DNA of 64,000 nucleotides, taken from positions 1 through 64,000 of the forward strand of contig NZ_QRGC01000033.1 in the NCBI RefSeq assembly GCF_003448965.1, written 5' to 3'. This document shows positions 48,296 through 55,436 of the stretch, one piece after another. Each line of letters opens with the position of its first letter. The stretch's first letter is position 1. Origin of the DNA: Oceanicella sp. SM1341 (lineage in GTDB: Bacteria; Pseudomonadota; Alphaproteobacteria; Rhodobacterales; Rhodobacteraceae). A program made the position numbers and the translations under genes. The notes under the pieces were generated by a model that saw nothing but the letters and a program-made list of their open reading frames with translations, had not been told where the DNA came from and did no database searches.

Positions 48296-50581
48296 TCAGG
48301 CGGCGCCCTGCAGGGCGGTCCAGATCGCCTGGGGCGTGTAGGGCGGGCGCGCGAGGGTGACGCCGGCGGAGGCGAGGGCGTTCTGCACCGCGAGGGCCAG
48401 CGCGGGCAGGGCGCCCACGGAACCGGCCTCGCCACAGCCCTTCACGCCCAGCGGGTTGGTGGTGGAGGGCACCTCGTTGAAGCCGGTCTCGAACATCGGC
48501 AGGTCGGCGGCGCGGGGCATGGCGTAGTCCATGAACGAGCCGGCGAGGGGCTGGCCGGTCTCGGGGTCCCAGACCGCGGCCTCGCCCAGCACCTGGCCCG
48601 CGCCCTGCGCGATGCCGCCATGCACCTGGCCCGCGGCGAGCAGCGGGTTCACGATCACGCCGAAATCATCGGTCACCACGTGGCGCAGGTAGGCGGTGTG
48701 GCCGGTTTCGGGGTCGACCTCCACTTCCGCGGCGTGGCAGCCGTTGGGGAAGGTGGAGGTGCTGTCGCCCACGCGGCCCTGGCCGAAGATCGCCTCGTCG
48801 GCGGCGAGCTCGAGCAGCGAGACCGTGCGGTCGGTGCCGGCGATGCGGAACACGCCGCCCTCCTCGGCGGAGAAGGCGATGTCGGCGGGGGCTGCCTCCA
48901 GCCGGTCGGCCGCGCGCTCCAGCCCCTGCGCGATCACGTCCTCGGCGGCGAGGATGAACACCCGGCTCGCCATGATGAGCGAGCGCGAGCCGCCGGTGCC
49001 GCCGCCCAGCGGCAGCCTGTCGCTGTCGCCCGCCGCGAGGCGGATGGAGCCGAAGGGCAGGCCGAGCTTCTCGTGCACGATCTGCGCCCAGGCGGTCTCG
49101 TGGCCCTGGCCGGTGCTCTGGGTGCCCACCGCGGTGTCGACCGAGCCGTCGGTGTTCACCAGGATCGTCGCGTTCTCGTTCGGGCCGCCGCCGGTGCGCT
49201 CGAAGTAGTAGCTCACCGAGATGCCGCGCAGCTTGCCGCGCGAAGCACTCTCGGCCCGGCGGGCGGGGAAGCCGGTGTAGTCGATGGCGGCGAGGGTGCG
49301 GTCGAGGTTCGCCTCCGGGTCGGCGCTGTCGAAGAGGAAGCCGCCGTGGGTGCGGTAGGGGATCTGGGCCGGGCGGATGAGGTTGCGCCGGCGCAGCTCG
49401 GCGCCGTCGATGCCGGTCACGGCCACCGCCGCCTCCATCACCTGCTCGGTGACGTGGATCACCTCCGGCCGCCCGGCGCCGCGGTAGGCGTCGGTGGGGG
49501 TGGTGTTGGTGAGCACGCCGCGCACCCGGTGGTGGAACACCGGCACGTCGTACATCCCGCCCAGCAGCGGCGCGGAGAACAGCGTGTGCACGCCCGGGCC
49601 GGAGGAGGAGTAGTAGGCCCCGAGGTTGGAGATCGAGGAGACGCGCAGCGCCAGCAGCCGGCCCTGCGCATCGAAGGCGCCTTCGGCTTCGGAGGCGAGG
49701 TCGCGGCCCTGCGCATCGGCGAGGAAGCTCTCCGAGCGGTCGCCCACCCATTTCACCGGCCGGCCGGTGTCCTTCGCGGCAAGCGCGGCGAGCGGGTATT
49801 CCGGGTGGTCCATCAGCTTCATGCCGAAGCCGCCGCCCACGTCCGGCGTGTGGCAGCGCACCTTGTCGGAGGGCACGCCGAGGCCGCGGGCGAGGTTGTC
49901 ACGCGCCGAATGGGCGCCCTGGTTGCCGGTCCAGGCCTCCCAGCTCTCCGTCTCGGGCAGGTAGCGCACGAGGATGCCGCGCGGCTCCATCGGGTTCACC
50001 ACCACGCGCTGGTTCACCACGCTCACCCGGGCGATGTGCGTGGCGCCGGCGAAGGCGGCCTCGGTGGCGGCGGCGTCGCCCACGTCCCAGTCATAGGCGA
50101 GGTTGCCGGGCGCGCCCTCGTGCAGCGCCGGCGCGCCGGGGGCGAGGGCGGCCTCGGGGGTCACCATCACCGGAAGGTCGTCGTAGTCCACCTCGATCAG
50201 CTCGGCGGCGTCGCGGGCGATGTCGCGCGTCTCGGCCACGATCCAGGCCACGGGCTGGCCCACGTAGCGCACCACGCCGTCGGCCAGACGGGGCAGCAGC
50301 ACGGTGGCAAGGTCGGACCCGTCGGTCTGCTTGAGCGGCATGCGGAAGGTCACGGGGCCGAGATGCGCGGTCTCGGCATGGGTGTAGACCGCGTGGACGC
50401 CGGGCAGGGCGCGGGCCTCGGCCACGTCGAGCGCGGTGATGCGCGCATGCGCGACAGGGCTGCGCAGGGCGTGGCCGATGAGGATGCCGGGCAGGGCGAT
50501 GTCATCGACATACGAGCCCTTGCCGGTAAGAAAACGCTGGTCCTCGACGCGGGACGCGGGTTGGCCGATGCCGAATTTCAT
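48296..50581 (-). CDS. Molybdenum hydroxylase large subunit, form II CoxL-like (third paralogue)
   Basis: 761 residues from ATG 50581 with GGGAGAG. QPASRVEDQRFLTGKGSYVDD, DVGGGFGMKLMDHPEY, the form II AYRGAGR, TGQGHETAWAQIV and [13 protein letters not shown] are all present. As with the copy at 11.3 kb there is no FAD or Fe-S subunit nearby. The residues after the loop motif (RPEVIHVTEQVMEA) differ from those in the other two copies, so it may act on another substrate. An upstream frame to 50614 lacks homology. Confidence 0.91.
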   Translation of the reverse strand: MKFGIGQPASRVEDQRFLTGKGSYVDDIALPGILIGHALRSPVAHARITALDVAEARALPGVHAVYTHAETAHLGPVTFRMPLKQTDGSDLATVLLPRLADGVVRYVGQPVAWIVAETRDIARDAAELIEVDYDDLPVMVTPEAALAPGAPALHEGAPGNLAYDWDVGDAAATEAAFAGATHIARVSVVNQRVVVNPMEPRGILVRYLPETESWEAWTGNQGAHSARDNLARGLGVPSDKVRCHTPDVGGGFGMKLMDHPEYPLAALAAKDTGRPVKWVGDRSESFLADAQGRDLASEAEGAFDAQGRLLALRVSSISNLGAYYSSSGPGVHTLFSAPLLGGMYDVPVFHHRVRGVLTNTTPTDAYRGAGRPEVIHVTEQVMEAAVAVTGIDGAELRRRNLIRPAQIPYRTHGGFLFDSADPEANLDRTLAAIDYTGFPARRAESASRGKLRGISVSYYFERTGGGPNENATILVNTDGSVDTAVGTQSTGQGHETAWAQIVHEKLGLPFGSIRLAAGDSDRLPLGGGTGGSRSLIMASRVFILAAEDVIAQGLERAADRLEAAPADIAFSAEEGGVFRIAGTDRTVSLLELAADEAIFGQGRVGDSTSTFPNGCHAAEVEVDPETGHTAYLRHVVTDDFGVIVNPLLAAGQVHGGIAQGAGQVLGEAAVWDPETGQPLAGSFMDYAMPRAADLPMFETGFNEVPSTTNPLGVKGCGEAGSVGALPALALAVQNALASAGVTLARPPYTPQAIWTALQGAA

Positions 50582-50798
50582 GATGCTGCTCTCCCAGGGT
50601 CCGATGGGCCGCATAGTGCGGTGCGGCGCGGCGAGGTCAATAGCCGAAGCGCGGCCGGGGCTGGTGACATTGCGCCCGGGCTGCCGATATGGTCTTCATG
50701 GCGCCCGCGGCCGGCTCCGCTCGGGAGGGGAAGGGCGCAGGGCCTCCGCAACACCGGCGGCAGCCGGGCGGAAAAACGGGCAGGGTGGAGATGATGCT

Positions 50799-52625
50799 GT
50801 GAGTGCGAGACGGGGCTTCTTCCTCGCCATCGGGCTGGCTTTCGGGCTGGCCCAGGGTGGCGGCGCGCAGCCGGACCGGACCGTGGTGCTGCGCTCGGCG
50901 GACGGCGCGATGTCGGTGACCGGCGAGCTGCTCGGGGTGGAGGACGGCCGCTACCGGCTGGCCACCGCCATCGGCGAGATCGCGCTCGACGCGACGCGGG
51001 TGCGCTGCGAGGGCGCCGCCTGTCCGCGGGAAGTTCCCGCCGAACGGACCGCCCCGCGCCTCGCGGTTGCGCCCGCGGCGGCCGAGGCGCTGCTGCCGGC
51101 CCTCCTCGAGGCGCGCGCTGCGCCGCAGGTCGCCGGGCCGACGCGTGAGACCCTCCCCAGCTCCGCCGCACTGCAGGCGCTGCTCGACGGCGATGCCGAT
51201 CTCGCGGTGACCGACCGCGCGCTCAGCCCGCGTGAACTCTCCGCCCTGCGGGATGCGCCCGCCGCCGAAGGCGGCTTGTCCGGAGAAAGGGCCGGAGGCG
51301 GCTTGTCCGGGGAAGGGGCCGAAGGCGGCCCGCGAACGCAGGGGGCCGGGGGCGGCGCGCCGAGCGGAACGGCCGGGGAACCCGCGCAAGGGGCAAGTTC
51401 CCGCGGCGGCACGCCAGACACCACCGGCCGAGGCGGCGCCCAGGCCGGCGGCAACAGCGCGAGCGCGGGCTCTGGCGACGACAGGCCCGCTCCGGCTGCC
51501 GGGCCCGGGCCGGGCGAGGGCCGTGCCTCGGCCGCCGGGCCGTTCGGACGTGCCCCGGGCGGCGCGGCCGATGACCGGGGCGTTCCCGCGCCCGCGGTGC
51601 GTACGCTCGCGCTCGATGCCCTCGTGCCGGTGACCGCTCCGGGCGGCCCGGTGGAGGCGGTGTCGCTCGGTGCGCTGGCCGGCGTGCTTGCCGGCGAGAT
51701 CACCGACTGGGCCGCGCTCGGCGGTCCGCCGGCGCCCATCGTGCCGATGATGCTCTCGCCCGAGACCGGGGCCGGCGCGCGGACCGAGGCACTGCTGCTG
51801 GCGCCGGCCGGGCGCCGGCCCGGGCCGCGGGTGAGGATGTTCGACAGCGCGGCGCGCCTTGCCGAGGCCGTTTCGGCCACGCCCGGCGCGCTGGCGGTGA
51901 TCGGCCGCTCGCATGCCGGCGGGCTGCGGCAGCTCGGGCTCGAGGACGCCTGCGGGCGGCTCGAGCCGCCGGCGCCCTTCACGGTGAAATCGGGCGACTA
52001 TCCGTTCGTTGTGCCGCTGATGCTCGCCGCGGCACCGGGGCGCGCGCTCGTGCCCGGGCAGGGGCTCGGCGGGTTCCTGCTTTCGCCCGAGGCGATGCCG
52101 GTGATCGAGGCGGCGGGCTACGTGAGCCTCTCGGCCATGCGCATCGGGCTGGGCGAGCAGGGCGTGCGCCTTGCCAACACGCTGCTGGCACCCGACGAGG
52201 AGGGCCGCGTCGGCGAGATCCGCGCCCTGCTCACCGAGCTGCGCGACGCCGAGCGGCTGTCGACGACGCTGCGTACCGATCCCGCCACCGGCCGGCCGGA
52301 CGCGCGCAGCCGGGAGGAGATCCGCCGGCTGGCGGGGCTGCTCGCCTCGGGCGCCTTCGGCGGCCGCGAGGTGCTCTTCGCCGGGTTCACCGATTCCATC
52401 GGCCGGGCCGACCTGAACCGCGACCTCTCCCTGCGCGATGCCGAGGACATGCGCGCGCTGGTGCTCGGCGCATTGCCCCCGGGCAGCGTGCAGGACGTGC
52501 GCATTGCCACCTTCGGCTACGGCGAGATCTCGCCGGTGGCCTGCAACGCTCATGCCGCGGGGCGCGCCGTGAACCGCCGGGTCGAGGTCTGGCTGCGCGA
52601 GCCGCGCGCGCGCGGGGCGGACTGA
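50799..52625 (+). CDS. OmpA-domain protein fused to a PBP-like domain, with a low-complexity insert
   Basis: 608 residues from GTG 50799 (GGAG 8 nt upstream; the out-of-frame ATGATGCTGTGA overlaps it). Signal peptide ARRGFFLAIGLAFGLAQGGG. Then a periplasmic-binding-like fold split by an insert of about 105 residues (roughly 157-263) of Gly/Ala/Pro/Ser/Arg, after which LDALVPVTAPGGPVEAVSLGAL and TFVVPLML-like segments resume. The C-terminal OmpA domain has AGFTDSIGRADLNRDLSLRDAEDM and NRRVEVWL, the peptidoglycan-binding fold. Related alphaproteobacterial proteins are annotated as phosphate-binding/OmpA fusions; function unproven. Confidence 0.83.
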   Translation: MSARRGFFLAIGLAFGLAQGGGAQPDRTVVLRSADGAMSVTGELLGVEDGRYRLATAIGEIALDATRVRCEGAACPREVPAERTAPRLAVAPAAAEALLPALLEARAAPQVAGPTRETLPSSAALQALLDGDADLAVTDRALSPRELSALRDAPAAEGGLSGERAGGGLSGEGAEGGPRTQGAGGGAPSGTAGEPAQGASSRGGTPDTTGRGGAQAGGNSASAGSGDDRPAPAAGPGPGEGRASAAGPFGRAPGGAADDRGVPAPAVRTLALDALVPVTAPGGPVEAVSLGALAGVLAGEITDWAALGGPPAPIVPMMLSPETGAGARTEALLLAPAGRRPGPRVRMFDSAARLAEAVSATPGALAVIGRSHAGGLRQLGLEDACGRLEPPAPFTVKSGDYPFVVPLMLAAAPGRALVPGQGLGGFLLSPEAMPVIEAAGYVSLSAMRIGLGEQGVRLANTLLAPDEEGRVGEIRALLTELRDAERLSTTLRTDPATGRPDARSREEIRRLAGLLASGAFGGREVLFAGFTDSIGRADLNRDLSLRDAEDMRALVLGALPPGSVQDVRIATFGYGEISPVACNAHAAGRAVNRRVEVWLREPRARGAD

Positions 52626-53020
52626 CGCGGGCGGCCCGCCGCTCCGGCGATGCCCCGGTCTCCACGCCGTCGGGCAGCCTGCTCCGTGCCTCCCGCACAG
52701 CGCAGTCGCCCGTCGTCTGCCATGCGCGGCGCGCCGGGCGGGCCCGATCCGGGCAAGGCAGGCCTTGCGCCCCGCGGCGGGGATCCGGGCGGCTTGCCGG
52801 GCCCGGGCCCGGGCGGGGAGGTCTGCCGGCGCGTGCCGGAGCAGTGGGATCCCTCCCGCCGGCCAGATCGGGCGGCCCGGAGAGCGGCGGAGCCCGGGGG
52901 CTTCGAGGCTCGGGTTCGGGGTGCAGTTGCAGGCGCCGGTCCCGTCACGCCGGGGACGTGCCTCGCGCCGGTGCGTGCCGTCGCGGCCCCGCGCGGCTTT
53001 CCGGGATCAGGCCGGTGCCG
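52626..53020. other. Gap with no gene, before the radC remnant
   Basis: 395 bases of very GC-rich DNA. Frames present are short, Arg/Gly/Pro-rich and without homology. It may hold the 3' flank of radC. Confidence 0.55.
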
Positions 53021-53194
53021 CTACAGGTAGCCCTCCGCGCGGAAGCTCACGTCGCTCTCCTTGCCGATCACGAGATGGTCGTGCAGCACGAGGCCGAGGG
53101 CCTCGACCGCGTCGCGCACCTGCTCGGTCATCAGCACGTCGGCCTCGGAGGGGGTCGGGTCGCCCGAGGGGTGGTTGTGCACCAGTATAGCCAT
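53021..53194 (-). pseudogene. radC: 3' remnant of radC interrupted by an inserted element
   Basis: Reading leftward from ATG 53194, MAILVHNHPSGDPTPSEADV, then LMTEQVRDAVEAL, GLVLHDHLVIGKESDVSFRAEGYL: the C-terminal 57 residues of the RadC/JAB metal-binding domain, with the HNHPSGD zinc motif. The preceding about 170 residues are missing. Upstream of the Met the frame continues KIIRHFIHIKES in AT-rich DNA and meets a stop at 53240, so there is no native N-terminal part. Codons GCT and ATA at the join are unlike the host's GC-rich use. Confidence 0.9.
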
Positions 53195-53249
53195 CTTTAT
53201 AATGCGATGAAATATATGTATTTTTTCGGATTTTTCTGTCTACTGGTGC
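53179..53249. other. Candidate left attachment-site region
   Basis: GCACCAGTA (53179-53187) within radC and its exact reverse complement TACTGGTGC (53241-53249) on the element side flank 53 bp of AT-rich DNA. The composition jumps at about 53190. Attachment at the conserved HNHPSGD codons is inferred. Confidence 0.45.
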
Positions 53250-53288
53250 CGGAGACTGGGGTATGTCCACAATGCTTGCACGTGACTT

Positions 53289-53519
53289 TCACGGCTGATC
53301 ACCGGCATGCTCGTCCGATTGCTTTGAAGCACTGCACTGCACTTTATTCCTTTCATCCCATGTTTCAAGCTCCTCCATCGGATAGAGCACGGCCTTACCT
53401 ACCTTGATAAACGATGGCCCAATTTTCTGGGTACGCCAGTTTCGAAGTGTCCCCAACGACACGCCGCCGCGATAGCGCTCGGTGACTTCTTCAGGCGTGA
53501 GAAATTTAGTCTCTGACAT
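53289..53519 (-). CDS. Excisionase-like / AlpA-type helix-turn-helix protein
   Basis: 76 residues from ATG 53519 with a perfect AGGAGG Shine-Dalgarno. MSETKFLTPEEVTERYRGGVSLGTLRNWR and KIGPSFIKVGKAVLYPMEELETW are the MerR-like HTH_17 excisionase domain that binds DNA to direct excision or regulates integrase. Small, basic wing and placed beside the insertion junction, as xis genes often are. The integrase partner is not in the window. Tail KVQCSASKQSDEHAGDQP is unstructured. Confidence 0.82.
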   Translation of the reverse strand: MSETKFLTPEEVTERYRGGVSLGTLRNWRTQKIGPSFIKVGKAVLYPMEELETWDERNKVQCSASKQSDEHAGDQP

Positions 53520-53558
53520 ACTGCCTCCTGGGTTCGGCCGCGCTTTTGGGTAGCGTAG

Positions 53559-53613
53559 CCGATATCGGTAGATGGATGAGCGCGAGGTTCTTTCCTTCGA
53601 GTGATCGTCACTC
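53559..53613 (-). promoter_or_regulatory. Two palindromes upstream of the excisionase-like gene (operator candidates)
   Basis: CCGATATCGG (53559-53568) is a perfect palindrome 40 bp before the start, flanked by near-symmetric TA-C and CTA, and GAGTGA-TCG-TCACTC (53599-53613) is a perfect 6+6 inverted repeat 80 bp before it. Both could bind the HTH product or another element repressor. Confidence 0.4.
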
Positions 53614-53698
53614 TGGGGCATCGCTGAACTTGCCGTTGTCCAGTTGGTCACGCTGATGCACAGAGATCGTTGCAACACCTGAGTCCGTGAAGGAAGGC

Positions 53699-53930
53699 CT
53701 ACTTCACAGGAGTAGGGAGTACGGATATCTGGGGATAAATATTGGCGGATGTGCTGGTCACGCAGCAGGTTCGGTCCACGTGCTGCAAGCACGCAAGCAG
53801 CTTGCTGAGGTGGGGCTGAACTTCGTCGGTTACCGGTCGGTCGCAGAGGATACACGGGCGAGTGAGCGAAACACCTTTCCACCGATCCCAATAGAGTGAG
53901 AGTGCGGACGGGTTTTCCGTGACGGGTTGA
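53699..53930 (-). other. Open reading frame without a start codon, CxxC-bearing
   Basis: On the minus strand a frame runs open from about 53930 to the stop CTA at 53699-53701: it reads SLYWDRWKGVSLTRPCILCD, then RPVTDEVQPHLSKLLACLQH, and ends QISVLPTPVK. No ATG, GTG or TTG precedes it, so it may be a decayed gene or coincidence. The rest of 53520-53916 has no supported gene; a 70-codon plus-strand frame at 53687-53899 has no homology. Confidence 0.3.
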
Positions 53931-53966
53931 GGGCTGGAGGAGAGGCCTCCGGCGCCCGTCGCGGAG
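53917..53966 (+). ncRNA. Structured leader 1 (ardC)
   Basis: Outer stem CCGTGACGGG (53917-53926) with CCCGTCGCGG (53955-53964), ten pairs with one U-G. Inner stem GCTGGAGG (53933-53940) with CCTCCGGC (53946-53953), loop AGAGG. The GGAG Shine-Dalgarno at 53963-53966 starts in the outer stem, so folding would hide it. Same architecture as leader 2, with compensating base changes in the inner stem. Confidence 0.75.
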
Positions 53967-53973
53967 AACCGCG

Positions 53974-54936
53974 ATGTCCAGACACAACCGCAAAACCGGC
54001 ACCCAGCGCGACCGGACCAATCTCTATTCCGAAATCACCGACAAGATCATCGCCGAACTGGAGGCCGGCCGGGTGCCATGGGTCCAGCCCTGGGGCACGG
54101 CCGCCGCGAAGGCGCCGCTGTCCATGCCGCACAACGCCTCGACCGGCCGGACCTATTCCGGGATCAACGTGCTGCTGCTCTGGGGCGCCGTCATCGAGCG
54201 CGGCTTTTCCGGCCAAAGTTGGTTGACCTTCCGCCAGGCGCTGTCGCTCGGCGGCAATGTCTGCAAGGGCGAGCGCGGCACTACTGTCGTCTATGCCGAT
54301 CGCTTCGTGCCGGAGGATGCGAAGCGCCGCGCGCGCGAGACCGGCGAGGACGCCCAGGCGATCCCGTTCCTGAAGCGCTTCACCGTCTTCAACACCGACC
54401 AGTGCGAGAACCTGCCCGAGGATGTCGCGACCGCCGCACCGCCGGTGCCGAAGGGTCTGATCGAACCGCGTGTCGAGGCGTTGATCGCGGCGACGGGGAT
54501 CGACTTCCGGATCGGCGGCAATCGCGCCTTCTACGTGCCGGCCCATGACTATGTGCAGGTGCCGCCGCCGCAAGCCTATTTCGAGCCGATCAACTGGCAC
54601 CGCACCGCCCTGCACGAACTCGGCCACGCCAGCGGCGCGCCTCATCGTCTCAACCGCGATTTCTCCGGCTCGTTCGGCTCGAAGAAATACGCCTTCGAAG
54701 AGCTGATCGCCGAGATCAACGCCGCCTTTTGCTGCGCCTCGCTCGGCATCACGCCGACCGTCCGGCATGCCGATTACATCGGCTCCTGGCTCGACGTCCT
54801 GCGCGAGGACAATCGCGCCATCGTCCGCGCCGCCAGCCAGGCGAGCAAGGCTGCCGACTGGCTGCTGGCCTTCGCTCCGGACCATGCCAATCAAACGATC
54901 CCGGTCGAACCTGCTTGCGACAGGAGGGTGGCATGA
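53974..54936 (+). CDS. ardC: ArdC family anti-restriction protein (ssDNA-binding plus zincin)
   Basis: 320 residues. N-terminal ArdC domain (about 15-140): RTNLYSEITDKIIAELEAGRVPWVQPW, YSGINVLLLWG and KGERGTTVVYADRF. C-terminal zincin with HELGH at 214-218 and Glu of AFEELIAEI near 243 as third ligand. ArdC binds single-stranded DNA and shields incoming DNA from host restriction during conjugation; the protease part is a metallopeptidase by motif. Start 53974 is set by the structured leader and GGAG. Stop overlaps the next ATG (ATGA). Confidence 0.93.
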   Translation: MSRHNRKTGTQRDRTNLYSEITDKIIAELEAGRVPWVQPWGTAAAKAPLSMPHNASTGRTYSGINVLLLWGAVIERGFSGQSWLTFRQALSLGGNVCKGERGTTVVYADRFVPEDAKRRARETGEDAQAIPFLKRFTVFNTDQCENLPEDVATAAPPVPKGLIEPRVEALIAATGIDFRIGGNRAFYVPAHDYVQVPPPQAYFEPINWHRTALHELGHASGAPHRLNRDFSGSFGSKKYAFEELIAEINAAFCCASLGITPTVRHADYIGSWLDVLREDNRAIVRAASQASKAADWLLAFAPDHANQTIPVEPACDRRVA

Positions 54937-55310
54937 TCCTCTTGACCGACGAGTTGCGCGACCGGCTGCTGGCCAATGGACGGCAACGCGATGTCGACCA
55001 TGTGCCAGTGGTGAAATTCTTCAATCCCGTCGGCGCGGGCACCTGGCTTATCACCGAGATGGAGCCGGACGGCGACATGCTGTTCGGGCTCGCCGATCTC
55101 GGCTTCGGCTGTCCTGAGATGGGCTCGTGCAGCCTCGCGGAGTTCACGTCCATCTCTCTGCCCTTCGGTCTTGGCATCGAGCGGGACGTCCTCTTCGAGG
55201 GTCTATTTCCGCTGTCGACCTATGCCGAAGCGGCCCGGCTAGCCGGCAGCATCGTTGAGAGCGAGCGCTTGCTCAGGGCCGCCGCGGTGTCGCTGCGAAA
55301 CAGGCAGTAA
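54933..55310 (+). CDS. DUF2958 domain protein
   Basis: 125 residues. LLTDELRDRLLANGRQRDVDHVPVVKFFNP and GTWLITEMEPDGDMLFGLADLGFGCPEMG are typical DUF2958, a small acidic family found only on plasmids, ICEs and phages next to ArdC or antirestriction genes. Strong AGGAGGG precedes ATG 54933. Function unknown; probably an accessory to the anti-restriction or transfer start-up functions. A strong terminator follows. Confidence 0.9.
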   Translation: MILLTDELRDRLLANGRQRDVDHVPVVKFFNPVGAGTWLITEMEPDGDMLFGLADLGFGCPEMGSCSLAEFTSISLPFGLGIERDVLFEGLFPLSTYAEAARLAGSIVESERLLRAAAVSLRNRQ

Positions 55311-55328
55311 CATTTCCCACCCCATCGG

Positions 55329-55376
55329 CGCAGCCCTCTCACTCCGGCTCAGGAGAGTGAGAGGGCTGCGCCTTTT
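55329..55376 (+). terminator. Intrinsic terminator after DUF2958
   Basis: CGCAGCCCTCTCACT (55329-55343) with AGTGAGAGGGCTGCG (55356-55370), a perfect 15-bp stem, followed by CCTTTTTC. Ends the ardC-DUF2958 unit; the second leader begins two bases after it. Confidence 0.9.
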
Positions 55377-55377
55377 T

Positions 55378-55427
55378 CCGTGACGGGTTTGAGGTCGAGA
55401 GAGAGGCTCTCGGCGCCCGTCGCGGAG
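55378..55427 (+). ncRNA. Structured leader 2 (ParB-like gene)
   Basis: Outer stem CCGTGACGGG (55378-55387) with CCCGTCGCGG (55416-55425), identical to leader 1. Inner stem GTCGAGAG (55394-55401) with CTCTCGGC (55407-55414), loop AGAGG again. Inner pairs differ from leader 1 in several places while pairing is kept. Shine-Dalgarno GGAG (55424-55427) overlaps the stem's 3' end; ATG follows at 55437. Confidence 0.78.
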
Positions 55428-55436
55428 TAAATCACG

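Noticed and set aside
53687-53899. 70-codon plus-strand frame before ardC
   Set aside because: No Shine-Dalgarno, no homology, and AT/GC phase does not support coding.
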